The notes: generated by a model not told the origin, from the sequence alone. Positions 33,717-42,581 are shown, counted from the first letter of the stretch. The stretch: DNA of 45,060 nt from Prosthecobacter debontii (GCA_945860295.1 CAMAQH010000032.1:1-45060), one strand, 5' to 3'. Numbers and translations: made by a program.

Positions 33717-35666
33717 ATGAGCGCCGCTGCACACACTCACGATCAAGCCCACGATCACAGCCATGATCACCACGAGCCAGGCTTCATCCAAAAGTACATT
33801 TGGTCCACCGATCACAAAGTCATTGGCGTTCAGTATGCAATCAGTGGCCTGATTTTCCTGCTATTCGGATTCATGCTCATGATGCTCATGCGCTGGAGCA
33901 TCGCCTATCCAGGCCAGCCTATCCCCGGCTTTACGATCATCTCCAGCATTCCTGGGGTCGGCTGGATTTTCGAGCAGGCCATCGGTCGTTGGGCACCCGG
34001 CGGAGTGATCAATGGAGAGCTCTATAACATGCTTGGAGCCATGCACGGCACCATCATGGTGTTCCTCGGTATCGTGCCGCTAGGCTTCGCTGGTTTTGTC
34101 AATTTCGTCATGCCATTGCAGATCGGCACCATCGACATGGCATTCCCCCGCCTGAACATGTGGAGTTTTTGGCTATTCTTCATCAGTGGCATCGGCATGT
34201 TTGCCAGCTTCTTCCTCGGCACAGGTTCCGTGCAAACCGGCTGGACCATGTACTCGCCTTTGGCTTCCACAACAAACCTCGCCGTCACCAATATCTGGCT
34301 ACATGGTCACACCTGGTGGTTGCTGTCCATGGTGTTTAATATTTCGGCCTCACTACTCGGCTCTGTGAACGTCATCACGACGATCATCAATCTGCGCGTA
34401 AAAGGTATGACATGGATGCGCATGCCATTTTTCTGCTGGGCCATGTTCGTCGTCGCCTTTCTGCTTCTTCTGGCCTTTCCCCCGCTCGAAGTCGCCGCTC
34501 TACTGCAGCTTTCTGACCGCGTCTTCGGCTCCAGCTTCTTCTTGCCGACTGGATTGATGGAAGGTGGCCAGCATCTCGACATCTCCGGTGGTGGTAGCCC
34601 TCTCCTCTATCAGCATCTGTTCTGGTTCCTCGCCCATCCAGAAGTGTACGTGCTTATCCTCCCCGCCTTCGCCATCTTGGCTGAAGTCATCCCAGCGAAC
34701 ACCCGCCGCCCGCTCTGGGGTTACAAAGCCATGGTCTATGGCGTTTTGACCCTCGGCTTCTTGAGCTTCCTCGTCTGGGCTCATCACATGTACCTCACTG
34801 GCATGGGCACCATGATCTCGACCTACTTCCAGATCACTACCGTTCTCATCTCCGTTCCGTCAGTGATCCTTCTGACTGGCCTCATGATTTCTCTTTGGGG
34901 AGGCTCTATCCGCTTCACTCCGCAGATGCTTTTCGCATCGGCCTTCCTGCCCATGTTTGGTATCGGTGGACTAACCGGCCTACCTTTGGCTTTCACCTTC
35001 ATCGACCTCGCTCTGCATGACACCTATTACGTCATTGCACACTTCCATTACGTCGTCGCTCCAGGCACCATCTTTGCCCTCTTCGCGGGTGTTTATCATT
35101 GGTATCCTAAAGTCACTGGCCGCATCATGAACGACTTCCTTGGCAAATTACATTTCTGGCCCTCACTGCTTGGCATGAACATGATCTTCGCGCCTATGTT
35201 CATTCAGGGCATGGCGGGCTTCCACCGGCGCTGGTATGATGGCGGCAAGTACTTCGAGCAAACCTCAGGTGCCTCCAACTGGTTCACTGAGCTCAATAGC
35301 AATTTCTTCGCCCTCTTCGGCATGGAAGTTTCCAACAGCTTGCTCGGACTCAACGTCTTGGTTTCCTTCGGTGCGTTCATCCTCGCGATCGGTCAGGTGC
35401 CGTTCATTCTGAACTTTTTCCTCAGCGTCAAAGGCGGCAAGAAAGTCGAAAGCGATAACCCATGGAACGCCACCACGCTTGAGTGGGCAGCGCCGACACC
35501 ACCTCCGCATGGCAACTTCGATTTCGAGCCTGTCGTCGTTCGCGGACCCTACGAGTACAGCGTTCCAGGCATGGACCAAGACTACTTCCCACAATGGGAA
35601 TCCGAGCCCGGTAAGCGCGCCGAACCTTCTGCCGCTCCGGCCCCTGCCGCAGCCGCCCATCATTGA
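33717..35666 (+). CDS. coxA: aa3-type cytochrome c oxidase subunit I
   Basis: This 649-residue protein has all catalytic ligands: His110 (heme a), His307 and Tyr311 of HPEVY, His356-His357 (CuB), and His442 (heme a3) and His444 (heme a) in IAHFHYVVAPG. It reduces O2 to water and pumps protons. It is longer than usual because of a His-rich N terminus (AHTHDQAHDHSHDHHEPGF) and an Ala/Pro/Glu-rich C-terminal tail of about 90 residues, starting near GGKKVESDNPW and including PYEYSVPGMDQDYFPQWE, a sequence shared by many caa3-type subunits I. This contrasts with the ligand-poor CcoN-like protein upstream. Confidence 0.95.
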   Translation: MSAAAHTHDQAHDHSHDHHEPGFIQKYIWSTDHKVIGVQYAISGLIFLLFGFMLMMLMRWSIAYPGQPIPGFTIISSIPGVGWIFEQAIGRWAPGGVINGELYNMLGAMHGTIMVFLGIVPLGFAGFVNFVMPLQIGTIDMAFPRLNMWSFWLFFISGIGMFASFFLGTGSVQTGWTMYSPLASTTNLAVTNIWLHGHTWWLLSMVFNISASLLGSVNVITTIINLRVKGMTWMRMPFFCWAMFVVAFLLLLAFPPLEVAALLQLSDRVFGSSFFLPTGLMEGGQHLDISGGGSPLLYQHLFWFLAHPEVYVLILPAFAILAEVIPANTRRPLWGYKAMVYGVLTLGFLSFLVWAHHMYLTGMGTMISTYFQITTVLISVPSVILLTGLMISLWGGSIRFTPQMLFASAFLPMFGIGGLTGLPLAFTFIDLALHDTYYVIAHFHYVVAPGTIFALFAGVYHWYPKVTGRIMNDFLGKLHFWPSLLGMNMIFAPMFIQGMAGFHRRWYDGGKYFEQTSGASNWFTELNSNFFALFGMEVSNSLLGLNVLVSFGAFILAIGQVPFILNFFLSVKGGKKVESDNPWNATTLEWAAPTPPPHGNFDFEPVVVRGPYEYSVPGMDQDYFPQWESEPGKRAEPSAAPAPAAAAHH

Positions 35667-35708
35667 TCATAGATTACTAAGAACTGAGCCAAACGCCAAT
35701 TCTTCCAC

Positions 35709-37103
35709 ATGGACATCCCCTACACCGTCACCGCCCGCCCCGACACTGGCTTGTACAATGCCAAGGTCGGCATCTGGCTCTTTCTCGCCTCTGAGGTCAT
35801 GCTCTTTGGTGGCCTTTTCTCCTCCTATATCTTCTTGAGAGTCGGAGCCGACTATCCATGGCCGGTGCATGAGTTAAATGTCACCATGGGCTTCATTAAC
35901 ACCCTTGTGCTCATCGGCTCATCCGTGACCGTCTTGCTTGCCTGGGCTTCTATCAAGCTGCGCAAGTTCACCGCGTATAAGGTTTACATGGCTATCACCA
36001 TCGCCTGCGCGATGACGTTCATGGTCATCAAGAGCTTCGAGTATCGCGCCAAGTTTACTCATTACTCCGCCACACTTACGGACGGCACCATCCTCACGGG
36101 TCATTTGCCGCATGGCTTTGAAATAGAGTTCGGTGGTGTGAATGAACTTACGCTCACCGTCGCTGGTCGAAAGTCCGCCGTTGATGCAGATCCCGTCAGT
36201 TACGTGCTTCCTTACATCAAAGGCGATGCCCCCAAGTTCAAGACCGAAGATGGCAAAGAGATCACACTCGACGCCAACTCATTCGCCCAACTTCGTGCGG
36301 AAGCTCATGGCAAGGCCGAGGCCAAGGCCAAAGCCGACAACATGCTACAAGTCCCAAACTGGACGATTAAACTCACTGCGGCTTCCCCGATTACCTTCTC
36401 ATTCCCGCCTTCCAAATTACTGGCCAAGCCTGCGTTGGATGCCAAATCCATCACCTTCCGTGACGGCACGTTAATTGAAGGTAAAATCATCAACGACAAG
36501 ATGACTCTCGAAGTAGATGGCGTCGATTTGCGCGGCACACCCGAAAAAGACAAATCCCTCGCATGGAACGAGCATTACCTCGGCTCTGTTTGGAAGAACG
36601 CCTTCATCCACCAGCGGGACGAAGCCATTGCCGAGTTCAACAAAGAGTTTAATGACGGCAATGGCGGCACCACACGCGACCCAACCAAAAGCGCTTCACA
36701 GCAAAAGAAGTTGTTTTACATGCACATCGAGTCCGCCACTCCTGCGGCTCATGGCGAAGAAGGCCCTAAACACAGTGCCGAGGCACATGCACCTGCGGAA
36801 GAACATGGCGCAGCTCACACCCACCACCCCGAACTGCATTTGGAGCGCAAAGATGTGCTCTTTTACTCGAACTTTACACCCAAGCTTAACAGCTACTACG
36901 CCATCTATTTCACGCTGACTGGCCTGCACGGATTGCACGTTATCGCTGGCGCTTCAGTGCTCGCTTACTTCCTCATTTTTGACGGTCGTCGTCTCCGTGA
37001 AGATCCCGAGCACATGGCCAATCGTGTGGAAGTCGGCGGCCTGTTCTGGCACTTCGTTGACCTTGTGTGGATTTTCCTGTTCCCACTTCTTTACCTCCTG
37101 TAA
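35709..37103 (+). CDS. coxC: Cytochrome c oxidase subunit III with a ~270-residue insertion
   Basis: CoxC proteins are usually about 200-280 residues; this one has 464. Residues 1-117 ([20 protein letters not shown], then [19 protein letters not shown]) and 388-464 ([20 protein letters not shown] and [17 protein letters not shown]) are normal. Between [10 protein letters not shown] and the YYAIYFT helix lies an extramembrane block of about 270 residues: a beta-rich part with two similar hairpins ([13 protein letters not shown] at 124-136 and [14 protein letters not shown] at 251-264), a Lys/Ala helix ([18 protein letters not shown]), and a His-rich linker ([20 protein letters not shown]). Base composition does not look foreign. 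The inserted part would project on the outer face and may contact ActE/ActF or the cytochromes; that is inference. Confidence 0.9.
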   Translation: MDIPYTVTARPDTGLYNAKVGIWLFLASEVMLFGGLFSSYIFLRVGADYPWPVHELNVTMGFINTLVLIGSSVTVLLAWASIKLRKFTAYKVYMAITIACAMTFMVIKSFEYRAKFTHYSATLTDGTILTGHLPHGFEIEFGGVNELTLTVAGRKSAVDADPVSYVLPYIKGDAPKFKTEDGKEITLDANSFAQLRAEAHGKAEAKAKADNMLQVPNWTIKLTAASPITFSFPPSKLLAKPALDAKSITFRDGTLIEGKIINDKMTLEVDGVDLRGTPEKDKSLAWNEHYLGSVWKNAFIHQRDEAIAEFNKEFNDGNGGTTRDPTKSASQQKKLFYMHIESATPAAHGEEGPKHSAEAHAPAEEHGAAHTHHPELHLERKDVLFYSNFTPKLNSYYAIYFTLTGLHGLHVIAGASVLAYFLIFDGRRLREDPEHMANRVEVGGLFWHFVDLVWIFLFPLLYLL

Positions 37104-37127
37104 TTCAAACCCGCACGTCTCCCCATT

Positions 37128-37439
37128 ATGGCTGATAGCCCTGAAGAAATCCATAAGTCCATCAAGAAAATCCTCTGGGTTGGAGGTCTGCTCGTTATCT
37201 GCACAGGACTCACCGTCTGGCTCTCATTCGTCGAGCTGCCAACACACAGTCTGAACATCATCGTCGGCATGATTCTAGCGACCATCAAGGCCGCCCTCGT
37301 CGCCTTGATTTTCATGCATTTGAACCACGAGAAAGTGATCATCTACAAGTTCCTCTTTTTCACGTTCGCCTTCGTTCTCGCCCTTTTCCTGCTCTTCTAC
37401 TTCTCCAGCATCGATCCCTTGGTCTTCAGCCAGTTCTAA
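37128..37439 (+). CDS. coxD: Cytochrome c oxidase subunit IV-type protein
   Basis: This is a 103-residue three-helix protein of the prokaryotic COX4 family: KKILWVGGLLVICTGLTVWL, VGMILATIKAALVALIFMHL, then FTFAFVLALFLLFYF. The segment between the first two helices and ATIKAALVALIFMHLNHEK are the family markers. It is a structural subunit of aa3/caa3 oxidase, probably at its periphery. It lies 25 bases after coxC and 9 bases before the next small gene. Confidence 0.88.
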   Translation: MADSPEEIHKSIKKILWVGGLLVICTGLTVWLSFVELPTHSLNIIVGMILATIKAALVALIFMHLNHEKVIIYKFLFFTFAFVLALFLLFYFSSIDPLVFSQF

Positions 37440-37448
37440 TTTTCTGCC

Positions 37449-37655
37449 GTGTCGCTCAAACACTTTCACTTCGTCTTCCTTTTCTTCGCAATCCTTTGTG
37501 ATGGCGGGTTCTGGCTGTGGACACGTCTGGCACCTGAACAGACAGCCGAGATGGGCATCGGGCAACTCGGCATGATCGCTGGTTGGACGAGTCTGGCCCT
37601 CATCGGGTACGGCCTTTGGTATCTCATCAAAAAATCACGCAGCATCATTGTCTGA
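37449..37655 (+). CDS. Tiny two-helix membrane protein in the cox cluster
   Basis: A 68-residue ORF starts with GTG at 37449, 9 bases after coxD. It has two helices: HFHFVFLFFAILCDGGFWLW and LGMIAGWTSLALIGYGLWYL, then a basic end (KKSRS). I do not recognise a family. The size, position and two helices suggest an additional small oxidase subunit or assembly factor. Spacing to neighbours is tight, in a run where every ORF is small or functionally linked. Confidence 0.6.
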   Translation: MSLKHFHFVFLFFAILCDGGFWLWTRLAPEQTAEMGIGQLGMIAGWTSLALIGYGLWYLIKKSRSIIV

Positions 37656-37677
37656 GTCTGCTCAGCCCTCCTGAATC

Positions 37678-37872
37678 ATGAACCTCCTCACCCTGCTCCC
37701 ACTCGCTTGTGCCACATGCAAGGCCGACCCGAACAGCGTCATGGCGCAGGCTCAAGATCTCGCCGTGCTCGTGCTTCTCGGCTTTCTAGCTCTCGGCATG
37801 GGCTGTGTAGGTCTGATCGTTTATAACTTTGCCCGCAAACAGCAGAACTTTGCTATGGCTGCCCAAGCCTAA
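37678..37872 (+). CDS. Tiny CxxC membrane protein in the cox cluster
   Basis: A 64-residue protein has a short leader with CATCK (LACATCKADPNSVMAQAQ) followed by one helix (LAVLVLLGFLALGMGCVGLI). I associate this C-x-x-C-then-helix layout with small proteins encoded in Verrucomicrobial and Acidobacterial cox clusters, but have no named function. The Cys pair could bind copper or a redox partner close to the CuA site of CoxB, which is encoded next. It is immediately upstream of coxB by 27 bases. Confidence 0.6.
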   Translation: MNLLTLLPLACATCKADPNSVMAQAQDLAVLVLLGFLALGMGCVGLIVYNFARKQQNFAMAAQA

Positions 37873-37899
37873 ACCCTCTCAAAAAAACCCCTTCCCCTC

Positions 37900-38691
37900 A
37901 TGAGTATTTCTGACATCAACGAATGGATCGGCATCACCCAAAACGCCTCCGAGCACGGCGGCCTTGTGGATCACATGCTTGGCTTCGTCCACTGGTTCAT
38001 GCTAGCCCTCTTCATCGGCTGGTCCATCTTCCTCACGCTTGCCTTCTGGCGCTTCCGGGCCAAAAACAACCCGCGCGCTGACTACCATGGCGTGCGTGGC
38101 CATGCCTCCACTCACATTGAAATCGGCGTTGCCATCGTCGAGGCCATCCTCCTCCTCGGTTTCGCTTTCCCACTGTGGTCCCGTCAAGCCGATGACTATC
38201 CGACCAGTCCAGACACCATCAAAATGCGCGCCATGGGTGAGAAGTTCCTCTGGAATTTCCAATATCCAGGCAGTGACATGATGCTCAGCACTTGGAACCC
38301 GCGCCTCATCTCCCAGAACAACCAGACAGGCCGCGAACTCAACGACCCCAATGGTAAGGACGACTTCGTCAATCCAGGCACAATGAAGCTGCCTCTCGGG
38401 CGCCCAGTCATCGTCGATATCACCAGCAAAGACGTTATCCACAACCTCGCCCTCGTCCCTATGCGTGCCGCGCAGGACGCCATCCCCGGCATGAAAGCTC
38501 ACATGTGGTTCAAGCCCGTGAAACTAGGCAGTTGGGACATCATTTGCGGCCAGCTTTGCGGTCCAGGCCACTCACAGATGAAGGCCGTACTTGAAGTCGT
38601 TTCCGCCAAGGATTTCGACGATTGGGTCAAAGAGCAGTCCACAAACGCTGCCGCCAAGAGCGCCGCTCCAGCTCCCGTGGCCGCTCGTTGA
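37900..38691 (+). CDS. coxB: Cytochrome c oxidase subunit II (CuA)
   Basis: This 263-residue protein has two N-terminal helices (FVHWFMLALFIGWSIFLTLA and GVAIVEAILLLGFAF) and a periplasmic cupredoxin domain carrying CuA: His181 in DVIHNL, then Cys216, Cys220, His224 and Met227 in CGQLCGPGHSQM. It receives electrons from cytochrome c and passes them to CoxA. Its position after coxA, C and D is unusual; coxB generally precedes coxA. It has no C-terminal cytochrome domain, so it is aa3-type with separate cytochromes. The tail is Ala/Pro-rich (AAKSAAPAPVAAR). A terminator follows. Confidence 0.95.
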   Translation: MSISDINEWIGITQNASEHGGLVDHMLGFVHWFMLALFIGWSIFLTLAFWRFRAKNNPRADYHGVRGHASTHIEIGVAIVEAILLLGFAFPLWSRQADDYPTSPDTIKMRAMGEKFLWNFQYPGSDMMLSTWNPRLISQNNQTGRELNDPNGKDDFVNPGTMKLPLGRPVIVDITSKDVIHNLALVPMRAAQDAIPGMKAHMWFKPVKLGSWDIICGQLCGPGHSQMKAVLEVVSAKDFDDWVKEQSTNAAAKSAAPAPVAAR

Positions 38692-38722
38692 TTCGACACT
38701 GAAAAATTTCGCCCAGCCATTG

Positions 38723-38767
38723 ACGAACGCTGTCTCGGATCTGTTCCAGGCAGCGTTCTTTTTTTGA
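38723..38767 (+). terminator. Terminator after coxB, ending at the ctaA start
   Basis: GAACGCTG (38725-38732) pairs with CAGCGTTC (38751-38758) over an 18-base interior with further partial pairing, followed by TTTTTTT up to 38765. The run of T ends one base before the ctaA ATG at 38767, so any transcript crossing into ctaA must read through or start very close by. Confidence 0.75.
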
Positions 38768-39789
38768 TGAAACTCTCCCGCTTCCAACGCATCGCTCTCG
38801 TAGCTTTTCTGGCCATCGAGATCCTGCTCTTTGTGGGAGCGGTCGTTCGCACCACAGGCTCCGGGCTTGGCTGCCCCGACTGGCCCTTTTGCTATGGCCG
38901 CTGGATTCCGCCGACGAGTGCAGAAGAGATCGACTTCACTAAGCTCGACCTCGAAAAGTTCCGGCGTAAAGCTGCGGCACTGGGTCGTGATCCCGCCTCA
39001 ATCACGCCAGAGAAAATCAAAGCTGAGTTCAATCCCGTCGCTACCTGGATTGAATACATCAACCGCCTAACCAGCCTCCCCGTGGGGCTGTCAGTGCTCA
39101 TCATGTGGGGAGCATCTATCGGTCAGTGGCGTCGTGGGCGCGCGGTAATTTTTTTTACAGCCACGCTCGCCGTCATCCTCGTCGGCCTGAACGCTTGGCT
39201 CGGAGCGCGTGTCGTCCTCAGCGGGCTGAAGCCGGGCATCATCACACTGCACATGGCGCTCGCTATTCTGCTGCTGTGTGTGCTCGTTTACACTGCTTGG
39301 CGCGCGAGCGAGCGCCCCTGGCAGCTAGAATGGAAGATCGAGCCTGACCGCCGGCTGTGCCGCCTAGCATGGGTTTTGTTTGCCCTCATCGTGAGCGAGG
39401 GCGTGCTCGGATCGCAAGTGCGTGAACTCACCGATGAACTCGCCCGCACCCATGCTGGAGTGCCACGAGTCGTGTGGGTACATGAGCTAGAAGCCAGCAT
39501 GGTGTATCTCATTCACCGCAGCTTCTCCTGGCTCATCCTCTTTGCCGGGATCTCATTCTTTCACCGCAGCCGCAAGGTTCTGAAATCGCGTAGTTGGTTA
39601 GAAATCTGGATCATGGCATTCATCGTCAGTCAGATGTTACTCGGCGTCGTTTTGGCCCATGTGGGCATCTTCCCTTTCGCCCAGGTGCTACACGTTGGGT
39701 TGTCCTCCCTTCTCTTGAGCGGACTCTTTCTCTGGTTGCTCGGCAGCGGTCGTGTGCTTGGGAATTGCAAGCCGCAGTCTGTGCAGTAA
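38767..39789 (+). CDS. ctaA: Heme A synthase
   Basis: This 340-residue membrane enzyme (COX15/CtaA) turns heme O into heme A. VGAVVRTTGSGLGCPDWPFC is the family opening, with Cys and a conserved Gly-Ser-Gly; paired His residues are in IITLHMALAI, YLIHRSFSW and LHVGLSSLLL. Eight membrane helices are seen. The preferred start is ATG 38767, directly after the terminator T-run. It lies 3 bases before a second CtaA-like gene. Confidence 0.9.
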   Translation: MKLSRFQRIALVAFLAIEILLFVGAVVRTTGSGLGCPDWPFCYGRWIPPTSAEEIDFTKLDLEKFRRKAAALGRDPASITPEKIKAEFNPVATWIEYINRLTSLPVGLSVLIMWGASIGQWRRGRAVIFFTATLAVILVGLNAWLGARVVLSGLKPGIITLHMALAILLLCVLVYTAWRASERPWQLEWKIEPDRRLCRLAWVLFALIVSEGVLGSQVRELTDELARTHAGVPRVVWVHELEASMVYLIHRSFSWLILFAGISFFHRSRKVLKSRSWLEIWIMAFIVSQMLLGVVLAHVGIFPFAQVLHVGLSSLLLSGLFLWLLGSGRVLGNCKPQSVQ

Positions 39790-39792
39790 TTC

Positions 39793-40848
39793 ATGCCGAT
39801 GCCCGCCACAGACACCGCTACTGAACACCGCCCTCGCCCCCGCGAGTCCGGTCTCTTCAGCTTCATCACCAGCGTGCTCGTTGTGGCTGCGACAGCGACC
39901 TCTCTAGCCTTTGCGCACGAGTGGACTCCGGGCACGCAGTTCCTCCTGCTACGCAGCATCGAGCTTCTCGTTCTCATCATGTATTTCTGGCAGTTCTCCA
40001 GACACAACCCCAGTTTTCTTGAAGCTGCCGGCATCCTGCTCGTTGGCAGTGGCTTTCTCTTTCTCGTTTTCAAAGGCGATCTACTGCCAGCCTCTGTGAT
40101 CGCCTTCATGGCCCTCGCCTGGCTGGTCGTCACTTGGCTCGCTCGGCGCTGGACTTTACTGCGTGGCCTCAACACTCTAGCCCTCTTCATGGTCATCAGT
40201 CTGGCATCTCTGAATAGGCTACCTGTGCTCAAAGTGTCCGCCACCTTTGACATCAGCCATAGCACACTCTGCCAGGTCTTTTTCTGCCTGCTCGCACTCA
40301 TCGCCTTCGCCCCATCACGCGCATGGCACGAGGTCCGAATGAAGCTCAACGGCACAGCTATCCTTATGGCCAGACTCTTGATCACGCTTCTATTCTTGGC
40401 CTTCTTTACGCAGCTCGTCATCGGAGATGCTCTGCGTCACACCCAGCATCTTTACCCGGCCGGATCAGACATCCTCACCACTCATGGGCAGCTCTTTCCA
40501 CCCACCGATCCAGCCGACATCTTCTTTCTACATCTTCACAAATGCTGGGGCTTCACCGTCGCCCTGCTCGTGCTCACCGTCGCCTGGAAGTCGCGCCGCT
40601 GGCTTGGTAATGTCCCGCGTCTGCGTTGGATACCGCCAGCCCTTCTCATCATGCCGATCAATCAGGTCGTGCTCGGCACCTGCGTCATCCTCACCGGCAA
40701 GAATTTTTGGGCGCCCCATCTCCATGCGCTCAACGGCCTCGGCATCCTGGTGCTCTCCTTCCTCATCACCGTCAGCGTCTGGGCAGCGACCACGGGCATC
40801 GGCCTTCTTGGTGAGCCATCGCCTGACAAACCTATTACCGTGTCCTAG
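39793..40848 (+). CDS. Second CtaA/COX15-like membrane protein
   Basis: This 351-residue protein has about nine membrane segments. It resembles CtaA in parts: ISHSTLCQVFFCLLALIAFA and SRAWHE match the CtaA middle helix, and LHLHKCWGFTVALLVL and FWAPHLHALNGLGILVL resemble its paired-His helices. It lacks the N-terminal TGSG-x-CPDWP-x-C motif, so it is not a plain duplicate. It could be a heme-binding partner or a divergent second-step enzyme. Start ATG 39793; its stop precedes the ctaB start by one base. Confidence 0.7.
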   Translation: MPMPATDTATEHRPRPRESGLFSFITSVLVVAATATSLAFAHEWTPGTQFLLLRSIELLVLIMYFWQFSRHNPSFLEAAGILLVGSGFLFLVFKGDLLPASVIAFMALAWLVVTWLARRWTLLRGLNTLALFMVISLASLNRLPVLKVSATFDISHSTLCQVFFCLLALIAFAPSRAWHEVRMKLNGTAILMARLLITLLFLAFFTQLVIGDALRHTQHLYPAGSDILTTHGQLFPPTDPADIFFLHLHKCWGFTVALLVLTVAWKSRRWLGNVPRLRWIPPALLIMPINQVVLGTCVILTGKNFWAPHLHALNGLGILVLSFLITVSVWAATTGIGLLGEPSPDKPITVS

Positions 40849-40849
40849 C

Positions 40850-41794
40850 ATGACCACCATGAGCGAACCTGCCCCAACCGTCACCACACCCGCAGCGAAC
40901 TCCACGCTGAGCGATCTACTGACGCTGACCAAATTTCGCCTCAGCGCCCTGGTCATCGTCACCACCTTTGTGGCCTTTTGGTTGCGCGCTGGCACACACA
41001 TGAATGTTTGGCTTCTCGTGCACACCATCATCGGCAGCACACTCGCCGCCTTCGGTGCAGCTGTCTTCAATCAGCTTATGGAGATCGAGCCCGACTCGCG
41101 CATGACGCGGACCGCAGATCGTCCATTGCCCGCCGGTCGCATCAGCCCATCAGCCGCCTTCGCCATCGGATGGCTGCTCAGCACCATCGGCCTCATTCAT
41201 CTCGTGCATCGAGTCAATATCGAGGCCGCCATCCTCACCGCGCTCACCCTAGCGACCTACCTTTTCATCTACACACCGCTGAAGAAACAATCCGCCTCCA
41301 ACACACTCGTCGGCGCCATCTCAGGCGCACTGCCACCGCTCATCGGTTGGGCAGGTGCAGCAGGCATGCTCAAGCCCGAAGATGGCTACTTCCGCTGGAG
41401 TCTGCTGATTGAACCTGGAGCCATTTACCTCTTCGCCCTGCTCTTCCTTTGGCAGCTCCCGCACTTTCTCGCGATTAACTGGATGTATCGCGACGAGTAC
41501 CGCCGTGGTGGATTCATCATGCTCGCCAACGATGACGAACTAGGCGCACGCACCTCAAAGCACGCCCTCGCCTGGGCCATCGCCATGCTGCTCCTCATGT
41601 TCTATCCCGTCGCCTATGGGCTGGTTAATGTGTGGCTCTTTCTGCCTGTCGCTCTCCTCCTCAATCTCTGGCTCTGTCAACGTGCCGTGGTCTTTCAAAA
41701 AACACCCGAGCGAGCCACCGCGCGGCGCTTGTTCTTCGGCACCCTCATTTACCTGCCGATCATCCTTCTCATCACCGTCCTAGCCTGGAAATAA
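40850..41794 (+). CDS. ctaB: Protoheme IX farnesyltransferase
   Basis: This 314-residue UbiA-superfamily enzyme attaches a farnesyl group to heme B, giving heme O. SDLLTLTKFRLSALVIVTTF, then NQLMEIEPDSRMTRTADRPL (Asp-rich prenyl diphosphate site and R-T-x-x-R-P-L) and YTPLKKQSASNTLVGAISGA are diagnostic, as is ALLFLWQLPHFLAINWMYRD. I used ATG 40850, after the previous stop, over a long upstream extension that overlaps the second ctaA-like gene; ATG 40859 is equally possible. It supplies heme to coxA through ctaA. Confidence 0.94.
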   Translation: MTTMSEPAPTVTTPAANSTLSDLLTLTKFRLSALVIVTTFVAFWLRAGTHMNVWLLVHTIIGSTLAAFGAAVFNQLMEIEPDSRMTRTADRPLPAGRISPSAAFAIGWLLSTIGLIHLVHRVNIEAAILTALTLATYLFIYTPLKKQSASNTLVGAISGALPPLIGWAGAAGMLKPEDGYFRWSLLIEPGAIYLFALLFLWQLPHFLAINWMYRDEYRRGGFIMLANDDELGARTSKHALAWAIAMLLLMFYPVAYGLVNVWLFLPVALLLNLWLCQRAVVFQKTPERATARRLFFGTLIYLPIILLITVLAWK

Positions 41795-41837
41795 ACCCGC
41801 AGGACATTGTCATTCGTATTCTAGCAACGCTCACATC

Positions 41838-42581
41838 ATGTCACTTCCACCGCTCTCAGAAGAACCTCGCCGCATCAACCCATGGACCCTTTGGGTCCCT
41901 ATCATCATGATCGCGCTCGGCATCGTCGTTTTTTACAACTACCTCATCTACACCTCACTCGAAGCCAAGAAGCTCAAGAGTCTGCAGAGCGATGGCAGTG
42001 CCACCGAGCGCGGTGCCGAGCGCCCCGCTTTCATGGGCCGACTGGAGAGGGACATCGTGCTCACCGAGCGCAACGGCCAGACCGTCCATCTCGCCGATCT
42101 GCGTGGCAAAATTATGATCGCCTCCTGGGTGTTCACCCGCTGCCCACGCGGTTGCGCAGGCGTCATCGCCAAGCTCAAAAAGCTGCACGCCGAGCTCACA
42201 AACAATCCCAACATCCAGTTCCTATCCTTCACACTCGATCCCGATGACACACCCGACATGATGCAGAAATTCGCCAGCGGCATCGACATCAAAGACAGCG
42301 ACCACTGGTGGTTCCTCAACGGCCCCAAAGATGAAGTGCGAAAGTACATGACCACCTCCTTTAAATTCCGCGGTGTGCAGGATCTGCCCCTAGCCGACCG
42401 CCTAACTCCTGATGATAAATACATCCACGATCTACGCGTCGCCGTCGTCGATCATGAAGGCCATGTCCGAGGCCTGTATGACATCATGAACGCCGACCCC
42501 GAATTCCAAACCTACTGGGACAAACAAATCCGCACCGACTTGAGCTACCTGCTTGAAGAACAGAAAAAGAGTTTGCCATAG
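41838..42581 (+). CDS. sco: SCO1/SenC-type copper chaperone for CuA
   Basis: This 247-residue protein has an N-terminal helix (PWTLWVPIIMIALGIVVFYN) and a thioredoxin fold. The copper site is Cys102 and Cys106 in FTRCPRGC, plus His197 in YIHDLRVAVVD. SFTLDPDDTPDMMQKF is typical of the family. It inserts copper into the CuA centre of CoxB. The last codons, including the stop, form the first unit of a decanucleotide repeat array, described separately. Confidence 0.9.
   Translation: MSLPPLSEEPRRINPWTLWVPIIMIALGIVVFYNYLIYTSLEAKKLKSLQSDGSATERGAERPAFMGRLERDIVLTERNGQTVHLADLRGKIMIASWVFTRCPRGCAGVIAKLKKLHAELTNNPNIQFLSFTLDPDDTPDMMQKFASGIDIKDSDHWWFLNGPKDEVRKYMTTSFKFRGVQDLPLADRLTPDDKYIHDLRVAVVDHEGHVRGLYDIMNADPEFQTYWDKQIRTDLSYLLEEQKKSLP

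Noticed and set aside
40427..40849. Long N-terminal extension of ctaB
   Set aside because: It overlaps the second ctaA-like gene in another frame, and the family begins at about 40850.
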